This document shows positions 10,135 to 28,700 of a DNA stretch of 64,000 bases, in pieces. The notes beneath the pieces are model-generated. The model worked only from the letters and a program-made list of their open reading frames with translations, ran no database searches and was not told the origin of the DNA. Made by a program: the position numbers and the translations under genes. The stretch spans positions 1,860,001-1,924,000 of the forward strand of contig OZ017747.1 of NCBI GenBank assembly GCA_963969365.1. Reading direction: 5' to 3'. How positions within the stretch are numbered: position 1 is the first letter of the stretch; each line of letters opens with the position of its first letter. Source of the stretch: Asterochloris sp. CNOR1. Lineage: Eukaryota > Chlorophyta > Trebouxiophyceae > Trebouxiales > Trebouxiaceae.

Positions 10135-12818
10135 CTAAGCACCGACCCTTTGGGCCAGCTCCCTCTGCCTCTCCTTGTCCCTCTTGCGGGACTTTGCCTG
10201 GGACTTGGGGCCCATGATGCCGCCACCCCACTGGATGCGTGGGGCGTTGTTGAAGCTCTGTTGCGCGGTGTCCACAATCTTGGACAGTTCACGCTTGTCA
10301 TCGCCCTTCACATCAGTCAGCGCCAGGGCGGCTGCCGTCTTCTTGTGCACAATCTGGCCCAGCCTGGCCTTGCCCTGCAGCAAGGCGGGAGGCAGGCTGC
10401 TGAGGAAAGGCAATGCAATGGCATAGGCCGCATCGCACCAGAGGTCAACCCAAAGCTTGCCAAGCAGCTTGAACAACAGCGCCGAAATGGTGCTCTGGGG
10501 ACTCCATGCTCAGAGCAGCCTGTCTGCCGCCAGGCTGGAGACAGAGCAGCACTTGGCCAGCTAATCAACACAGATGCCAGATGCTAGATAGCGTGGATCC
10601 AGCGGCCCTAGGAGCAGTGACCTGCTGTAGCAATCTGCAGGTAGTATTAGGTGTTGCATCTGCAGGTCCAGCAGCTCATGCAGTGCACCGCATGACACAC
10701 ATGAAATGGCATTCAGCGGCATCGGGCGTTCCTCAGGCCCACACTTTATCATGCGGCTGTTTAGCTGAGCAGCAAGCGACAGCGTCCAGGGCACAGCAGA
10801 GAAGCCAAACCAGCTGGCAGCAGTCTGTGAGTCTCCAGCCTGCAGAATGGCAAATTTGCAGCACATCGCCAGAGGCGAGGCCAGCACCAAGCAGCCCCAC
10901 CGGCCGCCATGCAGCCAGGACTGTCCACAAGCCAAGCCACATCTGACACAATGTGCCTAACCTGTTTGCATGTTGACCAGCACACAGGAGACAGCTGAGC
11001 TGCAGCAGTGACAGATTCCACTTACACAACCTTCACAGCAGCCTGTACCGAAAACCTGCCACTTACAGACGAGCTCCTGAACATCAACTTGCCACCCTGA
11101 CAATCGATGCAACCACGCAGGCCTCCCGGCCCCCCGACACCAGTTGCTGCTGCCCATACATGAGCTGTTCACCTTGACAATCACGTAGGGTACGTCCATG
11201 CGCTTGCACAGAGCGGGCAGCCACACCACCATCTCAATGGGGTCCACATCGTGGGCGATCACCACCAGGGAAGCCTTCTTGCTCTCCACAAGGCCGGTGA
11301 TGTGATTCAGCCCGTACTTGACCACCACCGGCTTCTTCTTCTCACCAGGCTGCATGGCAGAGGGGCAGGGGGTGAGCTGAAGGCATGCAGTGGCAGCTGA
11401 AGGGCTGGCTGCAGAGCCGGCGGCAAAGGACAGGAGTCAAGCACAACACCAGACTGCGGGCGGTTGATGTGCCTTGAGGTGTTCCCATAGTGCCTGGTGA
11501 GGTGTACCATGGTTGTCTGGGCAGCAGACATATCCATATACGTGACTTTGCCAGGCCAGCCAAGTGGCCAATGCTCCCTGCTGCATCATGATGCTGTCCT
11601 CACGGTGAGAGCAGATGAGCCGTGCTGCAGTGCACACGATATTGCCTGCTGCCGCCTGCTCAGTGTCACAGCCTGTACAGCACTGCAGATGCGGCCACAT
11701 GCTGCTGTGGCTGCAGCACCCACAGAGGGTGCACCAGAACAACCCTTGGTCGGTCAGCACTCCATCCCACGTGCGTGCCGCCCGCATCTGGCCCTTCCTG
11801 CTGAGACCCAGATCCTCAGGATGTCTGTGCAAGTTGGTGGACAGATGGGGCAGCCTGTCCCAAGCGAGTGCCCTGCTGTCTTGGGTGTCCTGGGTGCAGC
11901 TGGGAGTGCCGGGGGTGGCGGCATGCAGGGTCTGGAGCTGCCCACCTGCTTGCCACCTGTGCGGGACTGTGCCTCCTCCATCAGCCGCTCCTTCTTGGCG
12001 GCCTTGTCCTCCGGCTTGTACTTGAGCAGCAGCTTGAACAGGGTGGCCGCCGAGTTCTTGTCCATCGCTTTGCTGAACCTGTTCAGCGCCGGGGGCACCT
12101 GCAGCAGACAGGAGACAGGCACGGACTCGGGACCAGTGCATCCATTTGCATCTCTTTTGAGCCCCTGACTGCTTGCATTGAGCCACAGACGCCGCCTTGC
12201 CACCCGTAGCCTCCCTGCACATTGGCCCATTCTGAGACAAAGCTGCTTGCAGTTGATGGGTCTACAGCTCTGAAAGCTCACAGGACCCAGCAGGCTGCTG
12301 ACTGCTGGCGAGCTCCCCACTGTGCAGCGCGCGTATCTGGGCCATGCCTGGTGGCTCCCTGCCTGGCCGCCACCAGGGTGCAGCCTGCTCACCTTCAGCC
12401 GCTGGTTGAGCACTCTCCTCTGCCTCTGGATGCGTACATACTTGGGCCACTTCACCAGCCTGTGCAGGTCCTTCTTTGGGGGAGGAGCATTGCCAACGCC
12501 TGCAGGGCAGTGCAAGGGGCATGCATGCTGCTGCTCTGCCATGGTTGGCCGCCTGCCATGCTGCAAGCAATTTGAATTTCAGACGCACCAAATGTCTTTG
12601 GCCGCTTCTCAAATAGAGGGTCTGCCTGCTTGGCAGGGGCAGCGGTCCGCTTGACGCCTGCCGGTGCTGCTGCCACCCTCTTCTTGGGGGCCTGCAACAA
12701 CAAGCTTGCTTATGGCGAACAGCTCGGCCCTGAAGGGCTTGGCTCAAAGGGATGCAGAGGTTGCATGAGGGTATGCAACAAGAGCAGAGGTTTCAGGCCC
12801 TGCAGCAGATCTCACCAT
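10135..12818 (-). CDS. RPL7A: 60S ribosomal protein eL8 (L7a)
   Basis: A cytosolic large-subunit ribosomal protein of the L7Ae/L30e fold family. Six exons in transcription order: 12816-12818, 12589-12691, 12393-12499, 11946-12098, 11173-11349 and 10135-10374, giving 260 aa (human about 266). The first exon codes only the initiator ATG, followed directly by a GTGAGA donor; exon 2 then begins APKKR, as in the family. Diagnostic segments are [26 protein letters not shown], the L7Ae core [20 protein letters not shown] with [20 protein letters not shown], and [13 protein letters not shown] near the end. The 3' end faces that of DRC11, about 290 bases away. The start faces the LRR gene, leaving under 200 bp for the upstream region of a highly expressed gene. 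Confidence 0.97.
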
Positions 12819-13009
12819 GTCTCCTGAGCAGCCCTGATCTCAGGCCCTCAGCTTTGTGTGAGGTCTCCCAGATGAATGCCAGACAGCCGGCTGCTATAGG
12901 TCAAACGAAGCAAGTGAATACTAAATGTAGATTTGTGCCAATACCACAAGTTGTGAGGGTGAACGTAGACAGTCCTGCTGACCTGCATCATGACCAGTGA
13001 TATCCGCTG
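12819..13009. promoter_or_regulatory. Compact divergent promoter, RPL7A / LRR gene
   Basis: About 190 bases separate the RPL7A initiator codon (minus) from the proposed start of the LRR gene (plus). The stretch is more AT-rich than its surroundings around 12896-12960. Both genes must be driven from here or from within each other's 5' regions. No specific element could be recognised. Confidence 0.45.
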
Positions 13010-15961
13010 ATGATCCCACAGTGTTCAGCAGCTTATCGATGGTGGAGTCCCTGTTCGAGTTGGCTTTGCAGGTGGGTCAGATCAACGTTTGGTGTGCTGT
13101 CAGAAGCCTGCCGTCGAGGCGACCTGTCATGGTACTTGCAGGCTGCCATCGCCAATGATTTCTGGATGGTTCAGAGAAGGCAGCTTGAGGTAAACGTTAA
13201 GTGGATGGGGGTCGGCGGAGTCAGCTTGCACTCAGTTTGCACTTTATGCACACAAGTGCTGCAGGCAATGCCCGAGGAGGCAGCCAATCGCATGGTTGCC
13301 GGCCTCTTTCAGCGGCGCAGGATGTCAGCTGGCCTGCTGGCTCTGTTCGCACAGCAGCTGTCTCGTCTTCACCTGGAAGCAGCTGCCTGCTGGGGCAGAC
13401 CAGCTGACTGGCTCCTGTCTGCAGGCAAGTGCAGGTAGGGCCTGTGGACCCTCTTAGAGGCAGCTCCTTTTCTCAGCTCTGCATCTACAGGCAGGACTGC
13501 TCTGCTCTCATTTCACAAGCTGCGCAGTACAGTGCACCTGCATGCTGCATGCAGGTTCCTGGACCGCCTTGTGGTCAACAGCTTCCAGCGGATGCCAGAC
13601 AGTTGCTGGCAGCATTTATCCCCACTGGCTTCCACCCTGCTTGAGCTGGACCTTCAGGCCAGCCCAGGAATTGGCACCTCAGCAGCTGATCACATTGGGA
13701 AGCTGACCAGCCTGACCAAGCTGGTGCTCTCAGGTGTGAGCAGCTGACCTGTCTCTGTGACGGAGACTCCAAGGAGCTTCAGCATGCACGCCTGTGCTGC
13801 GCTCCCTATGATGCACCATGACAGTGGCCCTCACAGGCCCCATGCGTGTGTGTTGCAGGCAGCGGAATCGTGTCGGCTCGCGGCCTGACCTCCCTGCAGA
13901 GCCTGAAGTGCCTCACAGCTGTTGGCCTGCAGTGGGGCAATGAGGATTGCCAGCACCTCGCCATCCTCACAGACCTGCAAAGCCTAGATGTTCACTGTAA
14001 CCCTTTCACTGATGAGGGTGCGGAAACTCAACTTCATACCCACGACAACATCTGTCATCCTTGCGGATCTGCGCAGTGCACTGCAGGGTGCTCTAAGCAG
14101 TGCGCCACAGCATCACAAGCAAGGGTGCATAGGGCTCCAGTCATGTATGCTGTAGACCTGTGCAGCAGTCAGCCTGCCGCCCTGGCAGACTGCTGCTCGC
14201 GCCCCTCACAGCTGCATGCTGCATACAATGAAAGGTCTGACGCTGCCAGCAAGACCCAGCCTGATGCCTCCTTGCACCTGTGCAGAGCCTTGCTGGCTGC
14301 TGTGTTGAGGCATGTCTGCAGGCCTTCTGATGCACTGAGGAGGCTGGGGCATGATGCTGCCATCCCGCCTGCTGTCACCCTCAGCATGTGCTTGGTGTGT
14401 GTGCCGGGTCCTGGGCTGCGTGCACGCAAACAGCATAAGGTAGTGCTGACTGCTGATCTTTGGGCTTGTATTCTTGTGCAGGCCCTCTGGCTCTCTCCAC
14501 TCTCAGTCAGCTGACCCTACTGGACGTCTCGTTGACACACTGCAGTCGCACCCCGCCCATCCCCAGCCTGCAAGTGCTTCGCATGCAGATAAGCGGCAGC
14601 CGGCACGCGAACTCTTTATTGGGGGGCAGCAGGGCGGCACTGCCATCCGTCCAGCAGCATGTCCCCATCCTCCCAGATCTGCGCGAGCTTCAGTTGGACA
14701 GCACGGAATGGCCACCCTGGGCCTACAAGCAGACCCTCAGGGCTGCTGTCAGCCTGACACGGCTGTCCCTCAGCTTGTGTCACTCGCTACCCAATGTCAA
14801 CTTTCTGAAGCATGCCACCGCTCTGCGGGACCTCAACATCTCAGGTGATCCCTTGGACAGCCACATTTGTGGCCAGATTGCATGGCACCCACCTGAGCAG
14901 ATGCAAGCCACATGGTCAGTGTGCTCTCTGGTGTAGTGATGCCTGCCAGGCAGCGGTGATGGATGCCCTGCCTCTGCTGCAGGCACCCTGAAAGCAAAGT
15001 TTGATCGGTCCTTGTTCTGTGCGATGCCCAACCTACAGAGCCTGAACCTGGGGTGTACAGACATACACACCAGCAGCCTTGAAGCCCTGCTTGATGTCTC
15101 CAAGCTGGTGAATCTGGAGCTGGAAGAATGTGAGAATCTGGCCACAGCAGGGCTCGTCGTGCTGCAGCAGCTGGGCTCCCTGTCACATCTGGACATCAGT
15201 AGTGGAGGGATGCTGAACCAACGTGAGCCCTGCCTGATGTTGCACTCTCCTGTCTGCAGGGGCTGTCTGGCTTCTCCTCTCTCTAGTGCGTGGTCATTAG
15301 CCTTGCTGTCTGCTGAGTGCCAACTCATTTCTCTCTGCCTGCAGGCTACTCAGCTCAGCTGCCTGAAGCACCACCAGGGAGTATGCAATCAATGCGATCC
15401 CTGGAAGCATCTGGCAACAGGCTGGGAGTTTTTGAGTGTCGCTGGATTGCGACTCACATGCCATGTTTGACACACCTTGCTCTTGGCAGCAGCAAGACTG
15501 ATGGCGTCGCACTCATGCAGCTTGCTGCTCTGACCAGCCTGCAGTCCTTGGCAATATGGCCAAAAGCCTGGATGCATGATGTATCTCCAGACCATCTCAA
15601 CAGCTTGGCGTGCAGCTTGACGCTGCTGACGCATATGAAAGTGAGAAACCTGTCTTGTGTGCACCACCAGGACTTGAGGACCCTCCTGCATCTCAGCCCC
15701 AGCTTGCTTGAGATACGAGAGGGGACTACAGCACCGGGTAGCAAGCTTGTGGCATCCAGGGTGCCCCAGCCTGCCCCTTTAGCAGTCCACAAATCGCCAC
15801 CCACCATTCCTGATAGTTTGACAGCTTTCGATGACCGCATTCGCTACTCCAAACAAGAACTGCTGCAGCTGAAGGCGCATGTAAATGACAGTGAAGGTGC
15901 CTGCCTGCCTTTGCCTGAAGACTTAAAAATTGGCCAGAACGAGCTGCACACTCTGTTGTAA
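13010..15961 (+). CDS. Leucine-rich-repeat protein (plant RNI/AMN1-like type)
   Basis: Seven exons, 13010-13189, 13265-13428, 13555-13733, 13859-14017, 14482-14844, 14983-15222 and 15345-15961, give about 633 aa. The body is a string of leucine-rich repeats, for example LTSLTKLVLSG, LTSLQSLKCLTAVGL, LTDLQSLDVHCNPFTDEG, MPNLQSLNLGCTDI and LVNLELEECENLATAGL. Spacing matches cysteine-containing/RNI-type repeats. The N-terminal layout (short helical segment, then PEEAANRMVAGLF, then QLSRLHL) resembles plant LRR proteins such as Arabidopsis At1g15740, whose function I do not know. The C-terminal 80 residues after the repeats are polar and contain a short helix (RYSKQELLQLKAHV). Start choice is uncertain: the ATG at 13010 keeps an open frame into exon 1, but an out-of-frame MVESLFELALQ nearby looks more family-like. 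The 3' end meets the kinase 3' end 122 bases downstream. Confidence 0.85.
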
Positions 15962-16083
15962 AAATGTCGATTGACTGGGGGCATTGATTTCTGACACTTG
16001 TGGCAGGCAGACAGGACCCTGAATGTAAGGGTTTTGGGGGGAACCGGGAGCTATGATACAGCCTGAGCTAATTATCTTCAGAG

Positions 16084-21919
<5,836 letters not shown>

Positions 21920-22229
21920 GGCCAAAGCAGATGACCTTCAAGCCACTCCCTGCCTGCCTCACAGCAGCTGTGACGTGATGCTGCGCGGACCAGCTGTCCA
22001 CATGAGATCTGGGGGCTTCCAGGAAATGTAGGCTTTTTCTTAGATTGCCTCGACTGTGCGCCACCATGGAGCATTCTGCCAGTGACATCTGCTGGGCTCA
22101 ATGCTTGCCAAGACGTTACATGTCATCAAGTGCACTATGGGCATGAGATTGCTAACTTTTTGTTGCCAAGTGCATGCGAGTTCTGATGCTATCAGCAAGT
22201 GACTTCGCCAGGCACTTGAAGAACAGCTG

Positions 22230-25200
22230 TCAAAGCAGGCAGGTCCTGTGCCACTGTTGCCGCTCAGCAGTGACACTCCAGTCGCTCAGCAGGGAGGGCA
22301 GGTGCTGCTCGAATTTTTCCAGCTGCTGCAGCGGCTGATCCTGTAGGCTGGTGCGAGGACGTTTCCCTGCAGAGCACACCTGGGTTGTCTGAGCTTGTCC
22401 CACACTGCAGCAGGCTCTGTGTCTCTATGCAACAACGCAATGTATGCTGTCTCACCAGTTACACGCCTAGGGACAATCACTGCCAGCTTGCTGCTAGCCA
22501 CTGGCTGTCTGCTGGCCGTTTGGACTGGCGGCAGGAGGCTGACATAGAGCTGAGCTGGTGCAGATTGCAGGCCCCACATGTTTGCATCTGCAGCACATTG
22601 CCAACAACATCAGTCCTGCTCATGGCCAAAGGAAGGTCCTGGGCAGCAGGTAAGTTGGAAGGCCAAGGCTATGGCTTCAGCAAAGGCAGGAGCCATGAGC
22701 CTCCCGCCCTTTCTTACAATCATGCTGCTGCGGCTTCTGAGGCCTCGTGCAGGGGCAAAGCCATCCTGTGATCATCACCTGAACGCTCCCCCAGGGCGAC
22801 AAGCTGCAGGGGTGGTGTCCACCCATCTCCAAATGGCATGACTGCAATCTCTTGTGAGTTCAGGGCAAAAGGCGGCCGTAAGTCGCACTGGTAACCCGGG
22901 CGGCTTGCCAGGCGGCCTGGCATGCGAGGATCGCCTCCCAGACGCTCGCGCTTGTGCTGCAGAAGACGCTGCTTATCCTCCTGCCGGCTGCATCACAAAA
23001 GAGACTCTCATGCCCCCCAGAATCAGATTCACAGTGCAGAGCTGCACAGCCAGTGCTTTCTCCTGACTGGGACACTGAAGACATCAGGGATTGAGCAAAG
23101 CTGATCAAGACAACATCAAGGCGACTTTGCTGCTGCACTGTGCCTCTTATCAATACAAACTTTAACACATCTGTTGCCAGCCCGGCATCATGGCTCCAAA
23201 CCTATGCAGGTGCTGCCTCTGCCTCCACAGATCCTCCACCAGCTTCTCCCTACGCTCCTGCTCCTCCCAGTACCGATCTTCCTTGTCGGGAACAGAGTTG
23301 GTTTCACCGAATGGCTGCAGACCTGCAACACAGCCTGTCCAAAGGTCCTGCAGCAGTGCTGTGCTCTTGTAGGAATTGGCTGGATATGCTTTCGTGAGCT
23401 GCAGCCGTGACTTTGCCTTCTGACAGGTGTAAAGAGGGCTGCCACCCTTTGCATGGGCTGCAGCAGAGGCTCAGCTCACTGACGTAGGGTCAAGTCAGGC
23501 TGCACCTGCTGCATGGCCTCTGGAAAACGCAGAGGGGCTGCTGCCTCCTGAAGAGCTGCTGCGTCCTGTCGCTGCGGCCCAGGACTGGTTCCAAGCTGGT
23601 GTCTGCTGGCCGCGCTTGGGGGTGACTGCCACGCTGCCAAACACATCCTTGAGGGGGAGCATCTCATTGACCCTGAGGTAACGCTTCAGGCCGTTCAACT
23701 GCACAGCACAGATTGCATGCACATTGTGGCACTGGGCTGCTGTGCTCAGTGGAGGCAGGCGCACAGATTGTGCTGCTTGCTGACACCTGACAACAGCAAC
23801 AATACAGGGACATCACCACAGGGATGAGCGGCAAGACAGAGCAGGAGCAGGCTGCCAGATGTGGCTGGCCTTCACCTCAGTCAGGTTGATCCAGCCGCCT
23901 GAGAGCTGGCGTGCCACCCGGCGGCCCAGCAGCAGCGCACAATGGCATAGCACCTCCAGAAACTGTACATACGACAGCTCCTGGACACGGTATGTCTCCA
24001 GCAAACCCACCACCTCTCGCTGGGAGAGCAGCCCTGGCACCACCTGTAATGTCACAAGGCGCAGCGCAAGCTTGCAGCGGCACTGATGCTTGTTGATTTG
24101 ATCATGCATTTCTTGTTCCGTTGATGCTGCATTGGGTTATGTCACTTTCCTGGGCAGCCTGTTGGCCTTGACTCACCTTGAAATCTGACAGCAGCATCAA
24201 AATGTGGCCTGCACGCATGCCCTTTTGCGTGCCTGCAAAGTTTTGCCAGCCTACTCGTCCTGCCAGATTTGGGAGGGCTGCATATTGGGCATAGCAATGC
24301 TTAGCCGCACTATCGAACTGCTGCAGAAGTGCCTGCAGGGAAGCTCAAAACTGTGGGACGGGCTGCAGCTGTGGCAGGAGCTGCAAACAGGTGAGCACTC
24401 ACCAGGCCATGCAGCGTGCACAAGGCCCTCAGGGGGGACAGCACCACCTGCTGCTGCTGAGCGTGTGGCAGCACCCACTTGCTCAGCAGCTTGGCATAGG
24501 TACCAATCTGCATCGACCCAGCCAGAGATGAGCCGCTCAGCACAGATGTCAGCACCTGCGCGGCAAGTGGGACCTCACCTCTGCTGCCTTTCTTAGATGC
24601 ACCTCATGCAGCACTTGCTCCAGACCCAGGAGTGTGATGCAGCCAGCCTCCTGCTGCAGAGTGTTGCTGGTGCCCATTAGTGCTGCAGTGAAAGCTGCCT
24701 GGGCTTCCAGCAGGCCAAGCCTGCATGGACAGCAGCAACAAGAGTCATTGTGACAAGGCTTGGATCTGGGCCAGCACCATCTGGCCAACTTGGTGCTGAG
24801 GCATCACAGAGCCAGCCTGACCTGTTGTCCAGCAGTGTGCTGTCCAGAAGCAGCTGCATGCACCTGTCCAACGACATCCCAGGCATCACCAAACCCTGCA
24901 CAGCCGTTTTGTCAATACTGAGGGAGTCGCAAGGCCTCCATGACTGGTCCAGACGTTTACAGGCAGCCTACCCCTTCTTCCCTGCTGTAAGTGTCAAAGA
25001 CCGCTGCCAGACGCTCACTCAACTCCTGCTCACTCAGGTCTTTCAAGGCCTGCATTGCACAGGTTACGGCTTAGCATCAGCCTTGTTACACAAACATAGC
25101 TGCCAACCTTGCCTGCTTGCTCATACGCAGGCGTGCGGCCCCTGCAGCATCCCTGTTGGGGTTCTGTGCAGCCAGCATTCGAGCCGTGGGGTCTGGAGTG

Positions 25201-25624
25201 GCAATGGTGGCCGGTGGCATGATGGGGCTGGCAGCATACAGGCTGTAGGACCGAGTCTGCAGCAGCAAGGCTCCTTTAGACGTCAGCAGGGCGCCAGGTG
25301 GGGCAACCACCAACCACTTCCGGCTCACTGCATGAACAATTGCCGAGTTGACATGGGATGGGTCATCCAGCTTCTGCAGGCACGCAGGGTGCATCCAGAT
25401 CAGGTTCCTGGCATGCGTGAATAAGCTCAATGTTGCATGTGCAAGGGCCTCAAAGCTAGCAGCCAGCACGCTCTGCAGGTCCCATGTACCAGGAGCCTAA
25501 AGAAGGCCACCACCGAGTTTTCGACATCGACAGGCTGATCGTTGGCACCAGAACGCTCTGTTCCCACAGCCATCCTCAATCAAGCAGACAACTCGACGCT
25601 GGCGGCATTGCTGGATGGGTCCAT
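22230..25624 (-). CDS. Unrecognised multi-exon protein, helical with EF-hand-like stretches
   Basis: I do not recognise the family. A phase-consistent model of twelve exons gives about 520 aa: 25598-25624 (start, tentative), 25113-25472, 24972-25049, 24822-24895, 24579-24720, 24403-24507, 23876-24043, 23645-23698, 23484-23571, 23202-23322, 22779-22987 and 22230-22366. Residues about 10-130 are mixed and hydrophobic. Then come acidic helices such as LSEQELSERLAAVFDTYSRE followed by a glycine turn and MSLDRCMQLLLDSTLLDNR, which look like degenerate EF-hand pairs. The C-terminal third is charged and coiled (YWEEQERREKLVEDLWRQRQ, KQRLLQHKRERLGGDPRMPG). One intron (after 25113) starts with GC, and three introns are only 71 to 76 nt. 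Its 5' end is head-to-head with AGPase. A ciliary EF-hand protein is possible, given DRC11 nearby in the window, but that is a guess. Confidence 0.6.
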
Positions 25625-25705
25625 TGAGCTTGGCTGAGCACTGGTGCGTTTCTATATTTGCTATAGCTGTAGCCAAAAAAGGGGTCTGGAGCCTTTTGCG
25701 AAAAC
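25625..25705. promoter_or_regulatory. Very short divergent promoter, unrecognised gene / AGPase
   Basis: If the tentative minus-strand start at 25624 is right, only 81 bases separate it from the AGPase ATG at 25706. The stretch is AT-richer than its flanks and contains an A-run (25674-25680). Confidence 0.4.
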
Positions 25706-28700
25706 ATGCAGGCATCGATGCAGCTCTCTGCTGTAGGGCTCGCCAGGCCTGGGCACACATGCCAGGACATGAGGTGCCCAGCCGCTCACCTTGCCTCCAG
25801 CGCTAGCTCTTTTGCAGGCCGGAGCAAGCTTGCCATGCGCCAATCAAAGAGGTGGGCCTGGCAGGCTCCACATCAATCACATGGCGCAGGGCAGCTGCAA
25901 AGCAGCTCAATTGACCAATGCCTTTCTGCTGATGGCATTGCTGAATCTGCAGCTGCAGGCGCTCACAGGCACTGACCATCCAGAATGTTATTGAGAAGCC
26001 ACTGCTGGAGAACAGCTCGGCCAAATCAGTATCCAGCAGCATCGCAGGTCAGCATGCGCTCTGGTGCCTGTCTGCATCTTCCAGTCTGCCGCCAAGCATG
26101 TGCAACGCGCCTGCTGAATCAGCCTGTTGGCGGGCCCTCCTGACTGGTTGATGCCCATCTGCAGCTGTGATTCTGGGAGGTGGCGCTGGAAGCAGGCTGT
26201 ACCCCCTGACCAAGCAGAGGGCCAAGCCTGCGGTGCCCATCGGCGGGGCATACCGCCTGATTGATGTCCCCATGAGCAACTGCATCAACAGCGGCATCAG
26301 CAAGATCTACATCCTGACCCAGTTCAATTCCACGTCCCTGAACAGGTGTGCACCTGCTGGAGCCTCCACAGCGTTGCAGGCTTCAGATAACACAAGCTGC
26401 TGAGCTTCCCATTGTGCACTTATGCTCAGCACTGCAGCAGGGAGTGGCACGTTTCTGCTTGGCACCATGTTCCACCCAGAGGTGTCATGCTGGCAGCACT
26501 TGCTGACCCCCGCATTCTGCACAGGCATCTGGCAAGGACGTACAACTTTGGCAGCGGGGTGCGCTTTGGTGGAGATGGGTTTGTGGAGGTGCTGGCGGCT
26601 ACCCAGACGCCCACTGGTAAGCACCTGCACTTCCCTGGGTCAGGTTGAGGTTGCTTTGCTGCCCCCAGTCATGCACAGCGCACTGCTGGCCTGACCTGTG
26701 CACTCTTGCTCTCCTGCTGTGCTATCAGCTGCATTCTGCCCTCAGCTGATGACTGACTCTGCCTGCTGCCTGCTTTGCACTTGGCCTCGCCTGCTGCTTG
26801 CTGTGCACTGAGACGGCTGCCTGGTCTGCAGACAAGGAGTGGTTCCAGGGCACAGCCGATGCTGTCAGGCAGTACAACTGGATGTTTGAGGACATCAAGA
26901 ACCGGGCAGTCCAGGACATCGTCATTTTATCAGGAGATCACCTGTAAGCATTCACACAAGTTGCTCAGCGTCATCGACCCCTGCACAGCAGCATCTCAGG
27001 GGGTGAACGCTACAGGGGGAGTGCTGCTGTGGTGTGCTGTCCCTGCACATCAACATCGTGACAGTTGGGGAGCTTTCACTGCAAAGCAGCACTTGATGTT
27101 TGGGTAGGGCACAAGCTGTTTCTCACCCTTTGTGGCGTGCGTCCTGCACTGCATCATCTGGACCACTGAGTGTCGTGCCATACAGCCCCGAGTGCGGCCT
27201 CTGCACAGCTGTATTCTGGCACATGCTCTGCTTCTTGCCCGGCTCTTGCAAGCAGCTGCACTGCAGCATCTTGGGCACTGTCCCCCCATACAGCAGCATC
27301 TCAGCAATGAGATGCTGTGTATTGCTGCTGCTCCAAGCTGCTCTGTGCCTACACAACAACATGTTGCCCACCACTGTGTCGTGCCGTGCTGCTCTGAGTT
27401 GCTGCTCCCTGCCCCACAGGTACCGCATGGACTACCTCAAATTCGTGGAGCACCACAGGGCAACTGAGGCCGATATCACCATTGGCTGCCTGCCTGTGGA
27501 CTACGAGCGTGCCTCTGACTTTGGGCTCATGAAGATCGACGATGAGGGGCGCATCCTGGTCAGTTGGGGACTCCTCCATCTGGCTTCCCGGGGTGCTGGA
27601 AGGCAGCGTGCTTCATGGGCGTGTGCTGTGGCTGAAGGGGGTGCCTTGCCCACCCATGCTGGCATGCAATGGCAAAGCGAGGTCCTGCCCGCTCTGATGC
27701 TCAGGGAGTCTGGGTGGGTGAGATGCTCCTGTGAGGCCCCGCAACCTGCTTGAAGGCAGCCTACATTGTGTCACAGCCCAAACTGAGGCCAGGTGTGTGG
27801 TGTTATGGGAGGCTGAGGGAGGCCCTGCACATCAATAGCAGGCACATGGTGGCTCCAAGCTGAAGTTCTCGCTAAGGGAAGCATATTGAGCAGAGCACTG
27901 TCCCTGCACGTGAGTGTTACATTTCTGCCATCATGCGATGGGCATGACTGGGTCCTGCCCCTTGCGTGGCTGCTGATGATGCTCTGCTGCGCGCCTGCAG
28001 GACTTTGCTGAGAAGCCCAAGGGCAAGGAGCTAGATGACATGAAGGTGGACACAACCGTGCTAGGTCAGTACGTCATGACATTGCCTGCTGCCGCATGAA
28101 GAGTGCATGGGGAGCATGGCGCCAAGGCAGTCTTCAGGTACACACAGCCATCTGCTCTAGCCTACATTGCAGCTGATGAAATGCCCTGCTGCTTTGTCTT
28201 TCAAGCATCTGGATAGCGTACTCAATGTTCATGGCACTAGCAGAGCTCAGGAGGTGCCTTGTGAGGACACATACTGCCCCCTTCAGGCCTGGATGCTGAG
28301 GCAGCCAAGGGCAGGCGCTGCCTTGCCAGCCTTGCCTGAGCCAGTCCCTTGACACTCACGCAGCAGCAGCTGAGCGCGCTGCACACCACATTCTGCAGGC
28401 CTGGATGCTGAAGCAGCCAAGGAGAACCCGTTCATTGCCAGCATGGGCATCTACGTCTTCCGCAAGTCTGTGCTGGTGGACCTGCTGAAGAACAAGTTCC
28501 CCAAGAGCAACGACTTCGGTGGCGAGATCATTCCTGCTGCAGCCAGCGACCACAAGGTCATGGGCTACCTGTTCAACGACTACTGGGAGGACATCGGGAC
28601 CATCAAGTCCTTCTTCGAGGCCAACCTGGCACTGGCGCAGCAGGTGGGTCTGGGTTCAAGGAACTCCTTACACGCGCTGTGGCTGATGCTGGCATGTGGG

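Noticed and set aside
13010-13060. MVESLFELALQ as the true start of the LRR protein
   Set aside because: It is attractive by family resemblance but cannot be joined in phase to the next segment without an intron under 30 nt. The longer in-frame ATG was kept, with low confidence in the start.
24556-24971. Apparent introns of 23 and 28 nt in the unrecognised gene
   Set aside because: Both disappear when the next in-phase acceptors are used, giving normal short introns of 71 and 76 nt.
25797-26042. Minus-strand exon candidates reading [17 protein letters not shown] and [15 protein letters not shown]
   Set aside because: They lie exactly opposite AGPase exons 1 and 2, whose plus-strand model gives a transit peptide and a perfect phase into VILGGGAG. 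The minus reading is treated as the shadow.
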